Of a stretch of 64,000 bases of DNA, positions 44,159-53,522 are shown in pieces; position 1 is the stretch's first letter, and every line of letters begins with the position of its first letter. The notes under the pieces were generated by a model. The model did no database searches and had not been told where the DNA came from. It saw nothing but the letters and a program-made list of their open reading frames with translations. The stretch is taken from assembly GCA_020099315.1 (NCBI GenBank), contig CP083650.1, positions 3,844,001 to 3,908,000 of the forward strand, written 5' to 3'. The stretch comes from Citrobacter europaeus. Its GTDB lineage: Bacteria; Pseudomonadota; Gammaproteobacteria; Enterobacterales; Enterobacteriaceae. The position numbers were made by a program, and so were the translations under genes.

Positions 44159-44666
44159 AGCCACGGGTCTCCTGATAACGATCAAACACCAGATTCAGGT
44201 CGAGCAGCGTGAACCAGGTTTCCGTCACGTTAACCACACCCACTGCGATCGTTTGCAGCGCCGAAGGCAGCGAGTCTCCCGGCAAATGAATCTGGCTTTC
44301 AACAACGTCCAGCACATCAATCAGTTTGTCTATCAGGATCCCGCTTTGCATTTTTTCGGCACAACCAATCAGGATGGTGCGTTTACCTGCCAGATTGACG
44401 GCAGGGGTGTCGATCAGGCTGTCCAGCCTCATCACCGACTCGACTCGCCCGCGGTAATTAATGACCCCTTCAAGCATTGGCGGGCAACAGGGAACCCAGG
44501 AGATCGGGCGCTCTGCGAGGATCTCTTTGATCTGCGCGCCGTAAAAAGCAAAATTCTTACCCGCCAGTTGAAATAACACCAGCGTACGCTGCGGCTCATC
44601 AACGTTTTCACATTCCGGCTTTTCGCCATGATTCAGCGCGAGAATGTGCTCCAGCTGTTGGCTCAT
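44142..44666 (-). CDS. CheW-type chemosensory adaptor
   Basis: This 174-residue protein has a full CheW domain (about residues 28-165) with LVLFQLAGKNFAFYGAQIKEI and the GVINYRGRVESVMRL core. It should tie the MCP to the CheA-REC kinase. Residues 1-27 are an extra acidic tail. It starts 11 bases after the cyclase gene and is coupled to the small CheW-like gene after it. Confidence 0.88.
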   Translation of the reverse strand: MSQQLEHILALNHGEKPECENVDEPQRTLVLFQLAGKNFAFYGAQIKEILAERPISWVPCCPPMLEGVINYRGRVESVMRLDSLIDTPAVNLAGKRTILIGCAEKMQSGILIDKLIDVLDVVESQIHLPGDSLPSALQTIAVGVVNVTETWFTLLDLNLVFDRYQETRGYDGSH

Positions 44667-44677
44667 GTTTTCTCCTT

Positions 44678-46354
44678 TTACTCAGCAACGCAGAAGGTGT
44701 TGCGGCCATTTTGCTTCGCGGCGTATAGCGCCTGATCGGCACGTTCGCGCAGCGTTTCGATCCGATCGCCAAACTGCCACTGCGCAATACCCGCGCTGAA
44801 GGTGCTGTGAAAGCTGACATCATTGACGGAAAACGTGACCTGTTCGTAATCTCTACGTAATCGTTCGACCACCCGCGCCGCCTTGTCACTGCTGGTGTTA
44901 GGCATGATGATGACAAATTCTTCACCACCGTAACGCCCCACGATATCGGTGCTGCGTAAGCGATGCGAAAACAGCTGCGAAATACCGACAATCACCTGAT
45001 CGCCGACCGCATGACCGTAGGTATCGTTAACGCTTTTGAAGCGATCCAGGTCCACCATCACCATGCAAAACGGGTTGCCACTGTAGTTCGACTCGGCAAT
45101 CGCGCTTTTAAGAAAATGGGTGGTCGTCGAGTGGTTATATAACCCGCTCAGGCTGTCCTGCGACATGCGGGCACGCAGGACGCGCATTCTTTCCGCGCGG
45201 ATCGATACGGCTCGAATCAACTCCTCTGGATCGGCCTGTTTGAGAATAAAATCCTCCGCGCCAATACTCATCGCTCCCAACTGCGCATGCTTGTTGGTCT
45301 CGCTGGAGAGATAAGCGATAGGCAGGCCAATATGTTGCGGTATTTGGCGAATCAGTTTTGTCAGTTCCTCGCCGCTGAACTCCGGCATGTGGTAATCCAT
45401 CAACACCAGATCGATCGGTTGCGCATTCAGCACGTGCAGTAAATAGTGAGGTTTTTCCAATACATGTACTTCCATTCCCGCCATGCGCAGCATTTCGGCG
45501 TTGTACTCCGCCACCGCCGGCTCGTCATCGATCATCAGCACCTGATAAGGTTTTCTCAGCGACGGTTGAGTCAGGCGGTGAAGTTCCTGTACTAAATCGG
45601 TAATCGAAGCCGGTTTTACGTAGTAACCATCACAGCCGGATTTAATGGCGTTGATGCGGGCGTTAAAATCGCTATGACACGAGAGAAACAACACCGGGAA
45701 AGGTTTACCCACTTTGCGCTTCAGATCCGACATCGCCAGCGGTCCACCGTAGGCGTTGTCCGGAAAGCTGACGTCCATAATTACCACGGCAGGCGGTTGC
45801 AACAATACGGCCTGACTAAAATCCTGCGTGCTTGCGAACACATGGCAGGTAAAACCAAAGCAGCGCAGTTGAGTAGCGAGCAGTTCAACCTGGTCGAGGT
45901 CATCATCACACAGGTAGATAGGCTTGCTGGCCCGCCGAACATATCCCTCTTCCGGGCGTTGCGCGGCGATCGGTAAAGTGAAATCCGTATCGCTGATGCG
46001 ATGCTCAAGATTGAGCTGCTCCTGAGTCAGGGTGTACAACCAGCGAATGATTCGCCGCAGCTCATCGTAATGCAGCGTGCCAGCCTCCGTTTCTGGCTCC
46101 GTCAGTAAACGCTCACCTTCTGCTGAAGCATTCGCCAGCGGGCTAAAACCAAATGATCCCGCCGAACCGTGGATACTGTGCAGCAGAATATACAGCTGTT
46201 TACGACAGGCTTCGCTGGGCTCTGCGACCAGTTGAACGAGTAATCTTTCCGCTTGCGCCAGCATGTCGGGGATTCGACGTAAAAACCCCTGGCGCAAACG
46301 CGCTATTTTTTCCTGCGCAGCCGCCATCGCTATGTGTTTATTTTCTTGTTTCAT
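44678..46354 (-). CDS. Hpt-REC-REC-GGDEF diguanylate cyclase, output of the chemosensory system
   Basis: This 558-residue protein has an N-terminal Hpt domain (His59 in LLHSIHGSAGSFG), a first receiver (about 145-260, Asp194 in VVIMDVSFPD), a second receiver (about 270-385, Asp320 in LVLMDYHMPEF) and a C-terminal GGDEF domain. The cyclase motif is GGEEF (476-480) with the inhibitory I-site RSTD (467-470) five residues before it, so it should make c-di-GMP and be product-inhibited. Both receivers keep the acidic pair and the Lys. WspR of Pseudomonas is REC-GGDEF only; the added Hpt and receiver make a phosphorelay possible. A GTG one codon upstream could also start it. Confidence 0.88.
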   Translation of the reverse strand: MKQENKHIAMAAAQEKIARLRQGFLRRIPDMLAQAERLLVQLVAEPSEACRKQLYILLHSIHGSAGSFGFSPLANASAEGERLLTEPETEAGTLHYDELRRIIRWLYTLTQEQLNLEHRISDTDFTLPIAAQRPEEGYVRRASKPIYLCDDDLDQVELLATQLRCFGFTCHVFASTQDFSQAVLLQPPAVVIMDVSFPDNAYGGPLAMSDLKRKVGKPFPVLFLSCHSDFNARINAIKSGCDGYYVKPASITDLVQELHRLTQPSLRKPYQVLMIDDEPAVAEYNAEMLRMAGMEVHVLEKPHYLLHVLNAQPIDLVLMDYHMPEFSGEELTKLIRQIPQHIGLPIAYLSSETNKHAQLGAMSIGAEDFILKQADPEELIRAVSIRAERMRVLRARMSQDSLSGLYNHSTTTHFLKSAIAESNYSGNPFCMVMVDLDRFKSVNDTYGHAVGDQVIVGISQLFSHRLRSTDIVGRYGGEEFVIIMPNTSSDKAARVVERLRRDYEQVTFSVNDVSFHSTFSAGIAQWQFGDRIETLRERADQALYAAKQNGRNTFCVAE

Positions 46355-46367
46355 CACACGCCCAGGC

Positions 46368-46730
46368 TTATTTCGTAACCGCAGGTGGCTGCAGTAGCGC
46401 GTTCACCGCAGCCCCCAGATTTTCCGCAAGGTTTTCATCTTTTTTAACCCAACGGTCGTACGCAACGTCGCTGGCCGTCACTTCATTGGCACTCAGTAAA
46501 ATAAAAGGTTTGGACCAGTGCTGAGCGCGTAACAACGCCAGTAAATCCAGTCCGCTAATCTCTGGCATATGCAGATCGCTAATAACCAGGTCGATATTGT
46601 TGTCCGAGTCCAGGCTTGCTAAGGCGGAAATCGCGCTTTCCACAATCACCACATCGTAGCCATCCATTTGCAAAAAAATAGACGCCAGTTCGGCCGCAAA
46701 AAGATCATCATCAACTAATAAAATTCGCAT
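46368..46730 (-). CDS. Stand-alone CheY-like receiver
   Basis: This 120-residue single-domain receiver has the acidic cluster in LLVDDDL, phospho-acceptor Asp52 in LVISDLHMPE and the Lys in WVKKDE, so it should be phosphorylated by the CheA-REC kinase. It has no output domain. It may serve as a phosphate sink, as an intermediate to the Hpt of the cyclase, or act on another partner. It lies 22 bases after cheA and ten before the cyclase. Confidence 0.85.
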   Translation of the reverse strand: MRILLVDDDLFAAELASIFLQMDGYDVVIVESAISALASLDSDNNIDLVISDLHMPEISGLDLLALLRAQHWSKPFILLSANEVTASDVAYDRWVKKDENLAENLGAAVNALLQPPAVTK

Positions 46731-46752
46731 CTTCTCTCTCGATTTTGCGCCA

Positions 46753-48885
46753 TCAGCACAAAAGCATTTTTAATGTTTTTATCAAACTGTCCTGCTCGAA
46801 ATCGCCTTTGGCGATGTAGGCATCCGCCCCCACCTGAATCCCTCGCCGCCGGTCCTCTTCCTTTGCGCGGGACGTCACGATGATGATTGGCGTGTGCTGA
46901 TAATTTTTCTCTCCTCGCAAGGATTTGGTGAAGGTGAAACCATCCATAAACGGCATCTCGACATCCGTCAGTACGGCATCAAACTGGGTCAGTTTCGCTT
47001 TTTGCAGTCCAGACAATCCGTCTTCTGCCAGCGTGACCTGATAACCGTGCGCTTCCAGCACATTCTTTTCTATCTCGCGGGTATTGAGGGAGTCGTCAAC
47101 CACCAGCACGTGCCAGGCATCCGGCGTAACGTTTGCCGCCGGTGCGGGTGCCGTGGTTTGTCGCGATTGCTGCGCCATCGCCATCAGCGCGGGGACTTGC
47201 AGAATGCTGACTAATTGGTTTTCCGGCGTTTGTACCATCCCGGAAACCAGCGACTGCTGCTGCATATGCTTCGGTAACGGTTTGATCATCATCTTGCGTT
47301 CATCGAGCAGCTTATCCACCCGCAGCGCCATTTTGCTAAACTGGTTTTGCACCACGATTAACCGCTGCCCAGCCGGTGGAGAACTTCCCTGACGCTCATT
47401 AATACCCAGCAAGGCGCCTGTGCAGACCACCGGGATAAACTCGTTATGCAAAATAATGGCGGGTCGCCCGGCAATATCGCTAATTCCCTGCGCCGTGCAC
47501 TCCACCACCTCGACCACATACTGCGCGGCCAGTCCGAACAGGTGTCCCTGCTCTTCAAATTGCAGAATGCGCATCATCGTTAGCGAAACAGGCAGACGCA
47601 GACTAAAGCTGGTTCCGACGCCCGCACGGCTATAAACCTGTAAATCTCCTTGCAGATCGGTCACCACCGTTTTGCGCACCACATCAAGGCCCACGCCGCG
47701 GCCGGAAAGCTCGGAGACTATCTTGCTGGTAGAAAAACCAGGATGAAAAATCAGCTCATTACACTCCTGCTCGGAGAGCTGCCCGGCCATGGAAGCAGGA
47801 ACCAGACCTTTACTAACCGCCTTCGCGCTGATGGCCTCATAGTTCAGACCGCGACCGTCATCTTCGATACGCAGTAGTATCCCACTGCCGTCCTGTTGGG
47901 TAGTGATGGTAATGGTGCCACGCGTGGATTTACCGAGCGCCAGACGTTCATCGATCTCGCCAATCCCGTGATCGACGGCGTTACGCAGTAAATGCGTCAG
48001 CGACTCCGATAAGCGGTCAATCAGCTGACGATCGATTTCCACTTCTCCGCCGACAAAGCGGCATACCACCTGCTTATTCAGCGTGGAAGCCAGCTCACTG
48101 ACCTGCAGCGAAATCGGTTCAAACAACGTTGAAAGCGGCAGCATGCGGATCCGTGCCGCCACGTCGTACAGTTCAAACATTTGCAAATGCTGGAGCTGGA
48201 CGCTCTCTTTCAACTGCGCGCTGAAATCGTGGATCTGCTGGCGAAGCTGTTCGGCGCTCAGGCCTGGCAGTCGCGGGACCAGTTGACTCAGATTTTGGAT
48301 CTGTTGCTCAAGGCGGTCATGCCCGGCGAGAACTTCCCCCAGGATGTCGATCAGGCCATCGAGCTTATTCAGCTTTACCCGCACGAAATCGGCCTGCTTA
48401 ATGCCGGAATCCATGCTGGCTGCCGCTGCAGGCGTTGGGGTGCCTGCTTTTTCCGTTGTCCCTGCACCTTCGACCGCCAGTGTGACAGCCTCTCCCCGGC
48501 TGGCGCGGGCAAGGCGTTCGCACAGCCCGGCGTCCGCCGGTGGCAACTGATTATCCCCTTCGCTGACAAAAAGCTGCGTCAACTGGCCGGAGAGATACTC
48601 CACGGACTCATGAATCAGATTGCCCAGCGCCCTGTCCGGCGTCAGTTTGTTATCACGCAGCTCACTCAATACATCCTCAAGATGATGAGTGACATCGGCG
48701 ATACTTTGCAGTTTCAGCATCCGCGCGCCCCCTTTCAGGGTATGCGCGGCGCGAAACATCTCGCCTATCCAGGCTTCCGTATGCTCATCAGCGGAGAGGA
48801 GAAACGCCCCTTCGCTGATCGTCTGCAAATGACCTCTCCCTTCATCAATAAAGCGCAGAACGAATTTTTTTAGACAGATAGCCAT
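46753..48885 (-). CDS. CheA-REC hybrid histidine kinase (WspE-like)
   Basis: This 710-residue kinase has an Hpt/P1 domain with His48 (FRAAHTLKGGARML), no evident P2 domain but an Ala/Pro-rich linker (about 125-160), a dimerisation helix pair, an ATPase domain (LLRNAVDHG, DDGRGL, GRGVGLDVV), a CheW-like P5 domain and a C-terminal receiver with Asp in VLTDVEMPFMDG. The fused receiver is typical of Wsp and Frz type kinases. It lies between the cheR-type gene (11 bases upstream) and the stand-alone receiver gene. Confidence 0.92.
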   Translation of the reverse strand: MAICLKKFVLRFIDEGRGHLQTISEGAFLLSADEHTEAWIGEMFRAAHTLKGGARMLKLQSIADVTHHLEDVLSELRDNKLTPDRALGNLIHESVEYLSGQLTQLFVSEGDNQLPPADAGLCERLARASRGEAVTLAVEGAGTTEKAGTPTPAAAASMDSGIKQADFVRVKLNKLDGLIDILGEVLAGHDRLEQQIQNLSQLVPRLPGLSAEQLRQQIHDFSAQLKESVQLQHLQMFELYDVAARIRMLPLSTLFEPISLQVSELASTLNKQVVCRFVGGEVEIDRQLIDRLSESLTHLLRNAVDHGIGEIDERLALGKSTRGTITITTQQDGSGILLRIEDDGRGLNYEAISAKAVSKGLVPASMAGQLSEQECNELIFHPGFSTSKIVSELSGRGVGLDVVRKTVVTDLQGDLQVYSRAGVGTSFSLRLPVSLTMMRILQFEEQGHLFGLAAQYVVEVVECTAQGISDIAGRPAIILHNEFIPVVCTGALLGINERQGSSPPAGQRLIVVQNQFSKMALRVDKLLDERKMMIKPLPKHMQQQSLVSGMVQTPENQLVSILQVPALMAMAQQSRQTTAPAPAANVTPDAWHVLVVDDSLNTREIEKNVLEAHGYQVTLAEDGLSGLQKAKLTQFDAVLTDVEMPFMDGFTFTKSLRGEKNYQHTPIIIVTSRAKEEDRRRGIQVGADAYIAKGDFEQDSLIKTLKMLLC

Positions 48886-48896
48886 AATCGCTCTTA

Positions 48897-50309
48897 TTAG
48901 CCACTTTGGTGGGCGAATTGCGCCAGTTGATGTTCACACAGGAAACGAAACGTATGGCCTGGAAAAACGATCGGCAAACGCAGACGACAAACCGATGATG
49001 GATTGTTCATTTCAGCATTCAGTAACTGCATTACCACGCGATAAGTCCGTTGTGCGGGCTGGCGCAGCTCGCTTTGTCGGTACATTTCGGCCAGGTAATA
49101 GTGTGCCGGCCAGTAGCCCGGTTCCTGATAAACCACCTGTTTGAACCAGGCGATAGCCTGCTGCGTCTGGTGTTGCCACATCATCGCCAGGCCGAGCAGC
49201 ATTTTGGCCTCTGCCGACCACTCATCCTGCGCGAGGATCTGCTGCGCGTTGCCGGCTGTCTGAGAAAATTCACGTTGCTCAAGGGCTATCACCCCCTGGA
49301 TCAGCAGCGCATCCTGATTACGGGGATCGTCGCGTAATACGCAGGCGATACACTTTTCGGCTTCAGAAAAACATTTCTCATCGAGACAGGCGCGTGCTTT
49401 CTTCAGCCAGTCATTATTCTGCTGCACCGTTGGCGCAGAAGCGTCCTGTTCAACCACCGTTCTCGGCGGCGCAACGCGCGATGCAGCTCGGGGCACGGGC
49501 GCGACCTTCGCCGCTTCGCGATGGTGACAAAAATAGAAAATGCCCTCTTCCTGCTCCAGTTTTAGAATGTCGAAATTGTTGGCCAGCGTTTCTGCATTGC
49601 CAAAAAATAAGGCCCCCTGCGGCTGTAACATCTTCAATAAATTACCGTGCAGTTCACGACGCGTTGGCGTGTCGAAATAGATGGACACGTTGCGCAGCAA
49701 AATGATGTCCACTTCCGGCAGCAACTGCTCTTTTATAATGTTGGTGCGATGAAAGGAGACTTTCTCACGAATCTCATCATGCAGCCGGTAGAGGTTTCCC
49801 GAGCGGGTAAAATAACGTTGCTGAATACTCGGGTCGACGCCGCGAAACGAGTAGCTTGAATAGCAGGCGTTACGGGCTTTTGCGAGGATTGCCGGGTCAA
49901 TATCACAGCCGTAAATTTCAATACGCTGCGCCATCGCGCCGAGGAATTTCTCATGCAGCTTGATAGCCAGCGAGTAGGCTTCTTCCCCCGAGGAGCATCC
50001 GGCACTCAGAATACGCACCGGGCCGCTACGCTGTTGCAACAGACGTGGGATCCACTTGTCACAGATTAAATCCAGCGTATCGCTTTCACGGAAAAAATAG
50101 GTTTCGTTAATCGTAATCAACGTAATGAAGCTATCAAACTCGTTCTGCGAGATACGCAGTTGCTCGTAGTATTCATAGTAATCACTGATTTTTCGCTCAG
50201 CCATTCGCCGACTCAGCGCCGTTTTCAGCAGTGCTTCCATGGCGTTATCGAAGTGTAAACCGACCCGTTCTTTGATCAGACGGGCATAATCAGGAAGATT
50301 GGGGATCAT
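48897..50309 (-). CDS. CheR-type MCP methyltransferase with TPR tail (WspC-like)
   Basis: This 470-residue enzyme should methylate the MCP. The CheR domain (about 1-275) has NETYFFRE and the SAM motif ILSAGCSSGEEAYSLA. A linker rich in Ala/Pro/Arg leads to TPR-like repeats (about 300-430). TPR-fused CheR proteins replace the pentapeptide tether of E. coli CheR, and the MCP here has no such C-terminal pentapeptide. The last 35 residues look non-TPR. It overlaps cheB by four bases. Confidence 0.9.
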   Translation of the reverse strand: MIPNLPDYARLIKERVGLHFDNAMEALLKTALSRRMAERKISDYYEYYEQLRISQNEFDSFITLITINETYFFRESDTLDLICDKWIPRLLQQRSGPVRILSAGCSSGEEAYSLAIKLHEKFLGAMAQRIEIYGCDIDPAILAKARNACYSSYSFRGVDPSIQQRYFTRSGNLYRLHDEIREKVSFHRTNIIKEQLLPEVDIILLRNVSIYFDTPTRRELHGNLLKMLQPQGALFFGNAETLANNFDILKLEQEEGIFYFCHHREAAKVAPVPRAASRVAPPRTVVEQDASAPTVQQNNDWLKKARACLDEKCFSEAEKCIACVLRDDPRNQDALLIQGVIALEQREFSQTAGNAQQILAQDEWSAEAKMLLGLAMMWQHQTQQAIAWFKQVVYQEPGYWPAHYYLAEMYRQSELRQPAQRTYRVVMQLLNAEMNNPSSVCRLRLPIVFPGHTFRFLCEHQLAQFAHQSG

Positions 50310-51373
50310 GGCAATTTACTCTCAAAGCGCCCGTGACACGCCATTGCAAGCAACACTTTGGCGAGGCCATCCAGTGGGATCGTGCGGTGTATCAACTGCT
50401 TGTCGATCGCGTTCTTATTCATACCGAATACCACCGAACTCTCTTCGTCCTGCGCCAGCGTTCTGCCGCCTCGCCGGAAAATAAGCTCGATGCCGCGACA
50501 GCCATCGCTGCCCATCCCCGTCATAATCAGTCCGACGGCTTTTTCGCGAAACACTTCAGCCACCGACTCCAGCAACAGATTGCAACTGGGATGGTAAACG
50601 TCACTTTCCTGTCTGGGGATCGCCGCCAGACGCTGGTTGTTTTTGACGATCAGATGCTGCTCCGGCGGTAATATATATACATACCCGGCCTGTACCCGAT
50701 CGTCTTCCTGCGCCAGTCGTACCTTCAGCTCGGTCACGCTGTCCAGCCAGCGCACCATATCTTTTGCGAAACCATCAGCTATATGCTGGGCGATTAGCAC
50801 CGGACACGGGAACGTACCGGGGAGTTCCTGCAATAGCTTACTCAGCGCCTGCGGCCCGCCCGTCGAGCAGGCAATCGCCAGCACAAAAGGCCAGTCCTGC
50901 GGCGACTGTGCGGCATCCGTTGTCGGTCGTGCAGTTGGCATCACCGGTTCACCTGGATGGCGTAATCCCTTGATATGACGAATAACTTTCACGCCAACCA
51001 GCAATTCTACTTTGCGATGCAGGGCGTCCGTTGATAGCGGGAAATCACTGCTATGATGCAGCACCGCCAGCGCACCGCGTGAAATGTAATCATCATCCCA
51101 TTGTTTTTCTGGGCAAAATCTCATGACCAAAATGGGGATGGCGCTGGTTGCCATAATCGTTTCGACAACCTCGACGTTATCGGCGCTTGAGGTATCCAGC
51201 GTCAGAATCAGCAGATCGGGCATCAGCTGTTGCAACAACCGAATCGCCAGCCGGCGATGGGCTGCTTGCCCCACCACCTTAATATGCGGGTGATCCTCCA
51301 GTTGCCTGACCAGCTCATTACGCGACGCGCTGCCCAGGTCGAGGATCAGCACCCGAATGTTGCCGCTATTCAT
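50306..51373 (-). CDS. CheB-type methylesterase with a degenerate receiver
   Basis: This 355-residue protein has an intact methylesterase domain with Ser170 (ACSTGG), His197 (AQHIAD) and Asp290 (TGMGSDG). The N-terminal receiver-like domain aligns gap-free with E. coli CheB up to the phosphorylation site but has Thr58 instead of the phospho-Asp, Asp-Leu in place of the acidic pair (VLILDLGS), and HH instead of the Lys (AVLHHSSD). It therefore should not be phosphorylated in the normal way. It overlaps the cheR-type gene and the MCP gene by four bases each. Confidence 0.9.
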   Translation of the reverse strand: MNSGNIRVLILDLGSASRNELVRQLEDHPHIKVVGQAAHRRLAIRLLQQLMPDLLILTLDTSSADNVEVVETIMATSAIPILVMRFCPEKQWDDDYISRGALAVLHHSSDFPLSTDALHRKVELLVGVKVIRHIKGLRHPGEPVMPTARPTTDAAQSPQDWPFVLAIACSTGGPQALSKLLQELPGTFPCPVLIAQHIADGFAKDMVRWLDSVTELKVRLAQEDDRVQAGYVYILPPEQHLIVKNNQRLAAIPRQESDVYHPSCNLLLESVAEVFREKAVGLIMTGMGSDGCRGIELIFRRGGRTLAQDEESSVVFGMNKNAIDKQLIHRTIPLDGLAKVLLAMACHGRFESKLP

Positions 51374-53460
51374 GCTTCTGCTTCCATCAGAGTGAATGAG
51401 GACGACGCCTCTTTCAGCGCTTTCGACAACTGCGTCATGTCCTGGCTGACAACCAGAATGTCTTTGATGGACTGCGAGGTATAGTTACTGGCAACGACAA
51501 TCTCTCGCAGCGCCATAACCACCTGATTACTTGCTGTTTTCTGCTGCTGGGTAGACAGGGATATTTGCAGCGCCGCCGTCGAGGTTTGCTCTGCAGTCAC
51601 GACGATATCATTCAGATGCTCGGCGCTGACTTTGCACGCTCTGGCGCCCGCTTTGATGCTCTCGCCGCCTTTTTCGGCGTTCAGCACCAGGCGATTGATT
51701 GCGTTTTGGATCTCGCTGATCTTATTCTCAATCTCAACCGTCGATTCCGTTACCGAGTCGGCCAGACGGCGGATTTCAGCTGCCACCACCGAGAAACGCT
51801 TACCGGCTTCCCCGGCGCTGGCCGCTTCCAGCGCGGCGTTAAAGGCGATCAGTTTCGTTTGATCCGCGACGCTGTTAATGATTACCATCACGCGACTGAT
51901 TTCCGTCGACTTATTGCCGAGCATCATGATTTCACGCATGTTTTGCTGATTGTCGGTGTCAATATCCGTCATGCGCATCAGCAACTGCGACATCGATTCT
52001 GAACCTTTATTACAGTCATCAAGGGTCTGATTGGCGATATCCACAACCGCCCGCGAATGTTCAGCAATTTGCGTGGAAGACGCTGACAGTTCCTCCATGG
52101 TAGAGGTAATTTCAGCCACTGAAGAAGAGGTTTCCACGCTGGTTGACGCCTGACCATCTACCGCCTCGGTGATGTGCAGCGACGCCTGATGCACCGAATT
52201 CGCATGAGAAACCATACCACCGACCAGCGAGTGCAAACGCTGGCGCATCGTTTCTACCGCGCTCAGCAACTCGCCAATCTCATCGTGATGATCGACCTGC
52301 ACATCCACCGTTAAGTCGCCTTCAGCGATACTCTGCGCAATCCCCAATACGCGGTTTAAGCGCCGGGAAATCAGGAAGCGGCTGGCAACGGCAATCAGCA
52401 ATAAAATGATGGGCAGCAGCAGCGCGGTGAATAACAGCAGACCGTTACGCACCAGATTGCTGCTTTTGGCGACATCGTCAACGTAGTTGGTCGTTGCGAT
52501 TATCCAGTTAATCCCTTCAACGTATTCATAAACGGCGACTTTGGTTTTCGGCAATGCGCCATAACCGCTCACCCAGTTGTAATAGGTGATGCCATTTTTA
52601 TGTTCGAGCATATCGGCAAATAGCTTAAAACCATTGGCATCAGTAATATTAATGGCCTGCTGGTTGTTCAATGAGGGATGGACCAACATCCGACCCGGTT
52701 CAAATCCGGCATCCAGTACGTAGGCATAGCCATCTTTGCCAATATGCACATTCAGCAAACGCTGAATAATCGGTTGCAGACTTTGTTTGACGTCAAAACC
52801 TACCGCAACCGCCCCAACCACCTGGCCATATTTATCGGCAATCGGTTCATAGTGACTAATAAACTGCTTACCAAATAGCGTCACTACGCCGGAAAAAGGT
52901 TTGTTCTTCAAAAGTAACGGTAATGCCGGGTTGTCGCGCCCCAACGCCGTTGCGGTTGCCGTATTGCCTGAACTTGCCAGCAAGGTGCTACTAACGCGCA
53001 CAAACTGCTCGCCTTGCAAAATAAACGTGCTGGCAAATACGCTGGTTAGTTCGGTGAAATGCGCGTTGGTGTTCGGGTTACTCAGGACCGCTTTTAATTC
53101 AGTAGAGTCCATGTAACGCAGCGGTTTATTGGCAACGTTTTGGTAGTTGTTAATATAAACATTGCTGTAATGCTCCGCATCGCGTGTCACTCGCTGGAAT
53201 TCGTTAGATATGCTGTTGTGGAATATACGCGTGTTGGTCTTAATCATCTCCAGCGCATTGACCTGCAGTTGTCTGGAAAGATAAGACGATAATATAAAAG
53301 AGGCGCCAATCAGCAATGTTGCGATACAAACCACCAGAATCATGCCGAGCTTCATCGCTACACCGGGATGGATATTGTGTAGCCAGGATAGCACCCGAAC
53401 GCGCGGCCCCACACCGCTGGCACCCGCCGTTCGATTTTTCACTTTAATAATGTCACTCAT
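51370..53460 (-). CDS. Methyl-accepting chemotaxis protein (WspA-like) with periplasmic Cache domain
   Basis: This 696-residue receptor has a short cytoplasmic start, TM1 (about 36-60), a large periplasmic region of about 280 residues of Cache type, TM2 (about 341-366), a HAMP domain and a methyl-accepting coiled coil. The kinase-binding tip reads DQTKLIAFNAALEAASAGEAG, a variant of the standard hairpin tip. It has no C-terminal pentapeptide for CheR. In Wsp systems the receptor detects surface contact; here the ligand or stimulus is unknown. It is the second gene of the operon, 62 bases after the EAL gene. Confidence 0.92.
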   Translation of the reverse strand: MSDIIKVKNRTAGASGVGPRVRVLSWLHNIHPGVAMKLGMILVVCIATLLIGASFILSSYLSRQLQVNALEMIKTNTRIFHNSISNEFQRVTRDAEHYSNVYINNYQNVANKPLRYMDSTELKAVLSNPNTNAHFTELTSVFASTFILQGEQFVRVSSTLLASSGNTATATALGRDNPALPLLLKNKPFSGVVTLFGKQFISHYEPIADKYGQVVGAVAVGFDVKQSLQPIIQRLLNVHIGKDGYAYVLDAGFEPGRMLVHPSLNNQQAINITDANGFKLFADMLEHKNGITYYNWVSGYGALPKTKVAVYEYVEGINWIIATTNYVDDVAKSSNLVRNGLLLFTALLLPIILLLIAVASRFLISRRLNRVLGIAQSIAEGDLTVDVQVDHHDEIGELLSAVETMRQRLHSLVGGMVSHANSVHQASLHITEAVDGQASTSVETSSSVAEITSTMEELSASSTQIAEHSRAVVDIANQTLDDCNKGSESMSQLLMRMTDIDTDNQQNMREIMMLGNKSTEISRVMVIINSVADQTKLIAFNAALEAASAGEAGKRFSVVAAEIRRLADSVTESTVEIENKISEIQNAINRLVLNAEKGGESIKAGARACKVSAEHLNDIVVTAEQTSTAALQISLSTQQQKTASNQVVMALREIVVASNYTSQSIKDILVVSQDMTQLSKALKEASSSFTLMEAEA

Positions 53461-53522
53461 ATTTTTTATTCTCTACCTGAGAAGAAATGACTCTTTTTGG
53501 TCATAAGAAGTTCGCGCTCTGC

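Noticed and set aside
48181..48873. A 230-codon open frame opposite the CheA-type kinase gene
   Set aside because: It lies fully within the opposite strand of a conserved kinase gene and has no motif.
43799..53460. A flagellar chemotaxis cluster
   Set aside because: No cheY-cheZ, motAB or flagellar genes are present, CheA carries a receiver, CheR carries TPRs and the output is a GGDEF enzyme, so an alternative-function (Wsp-like) system fits better.
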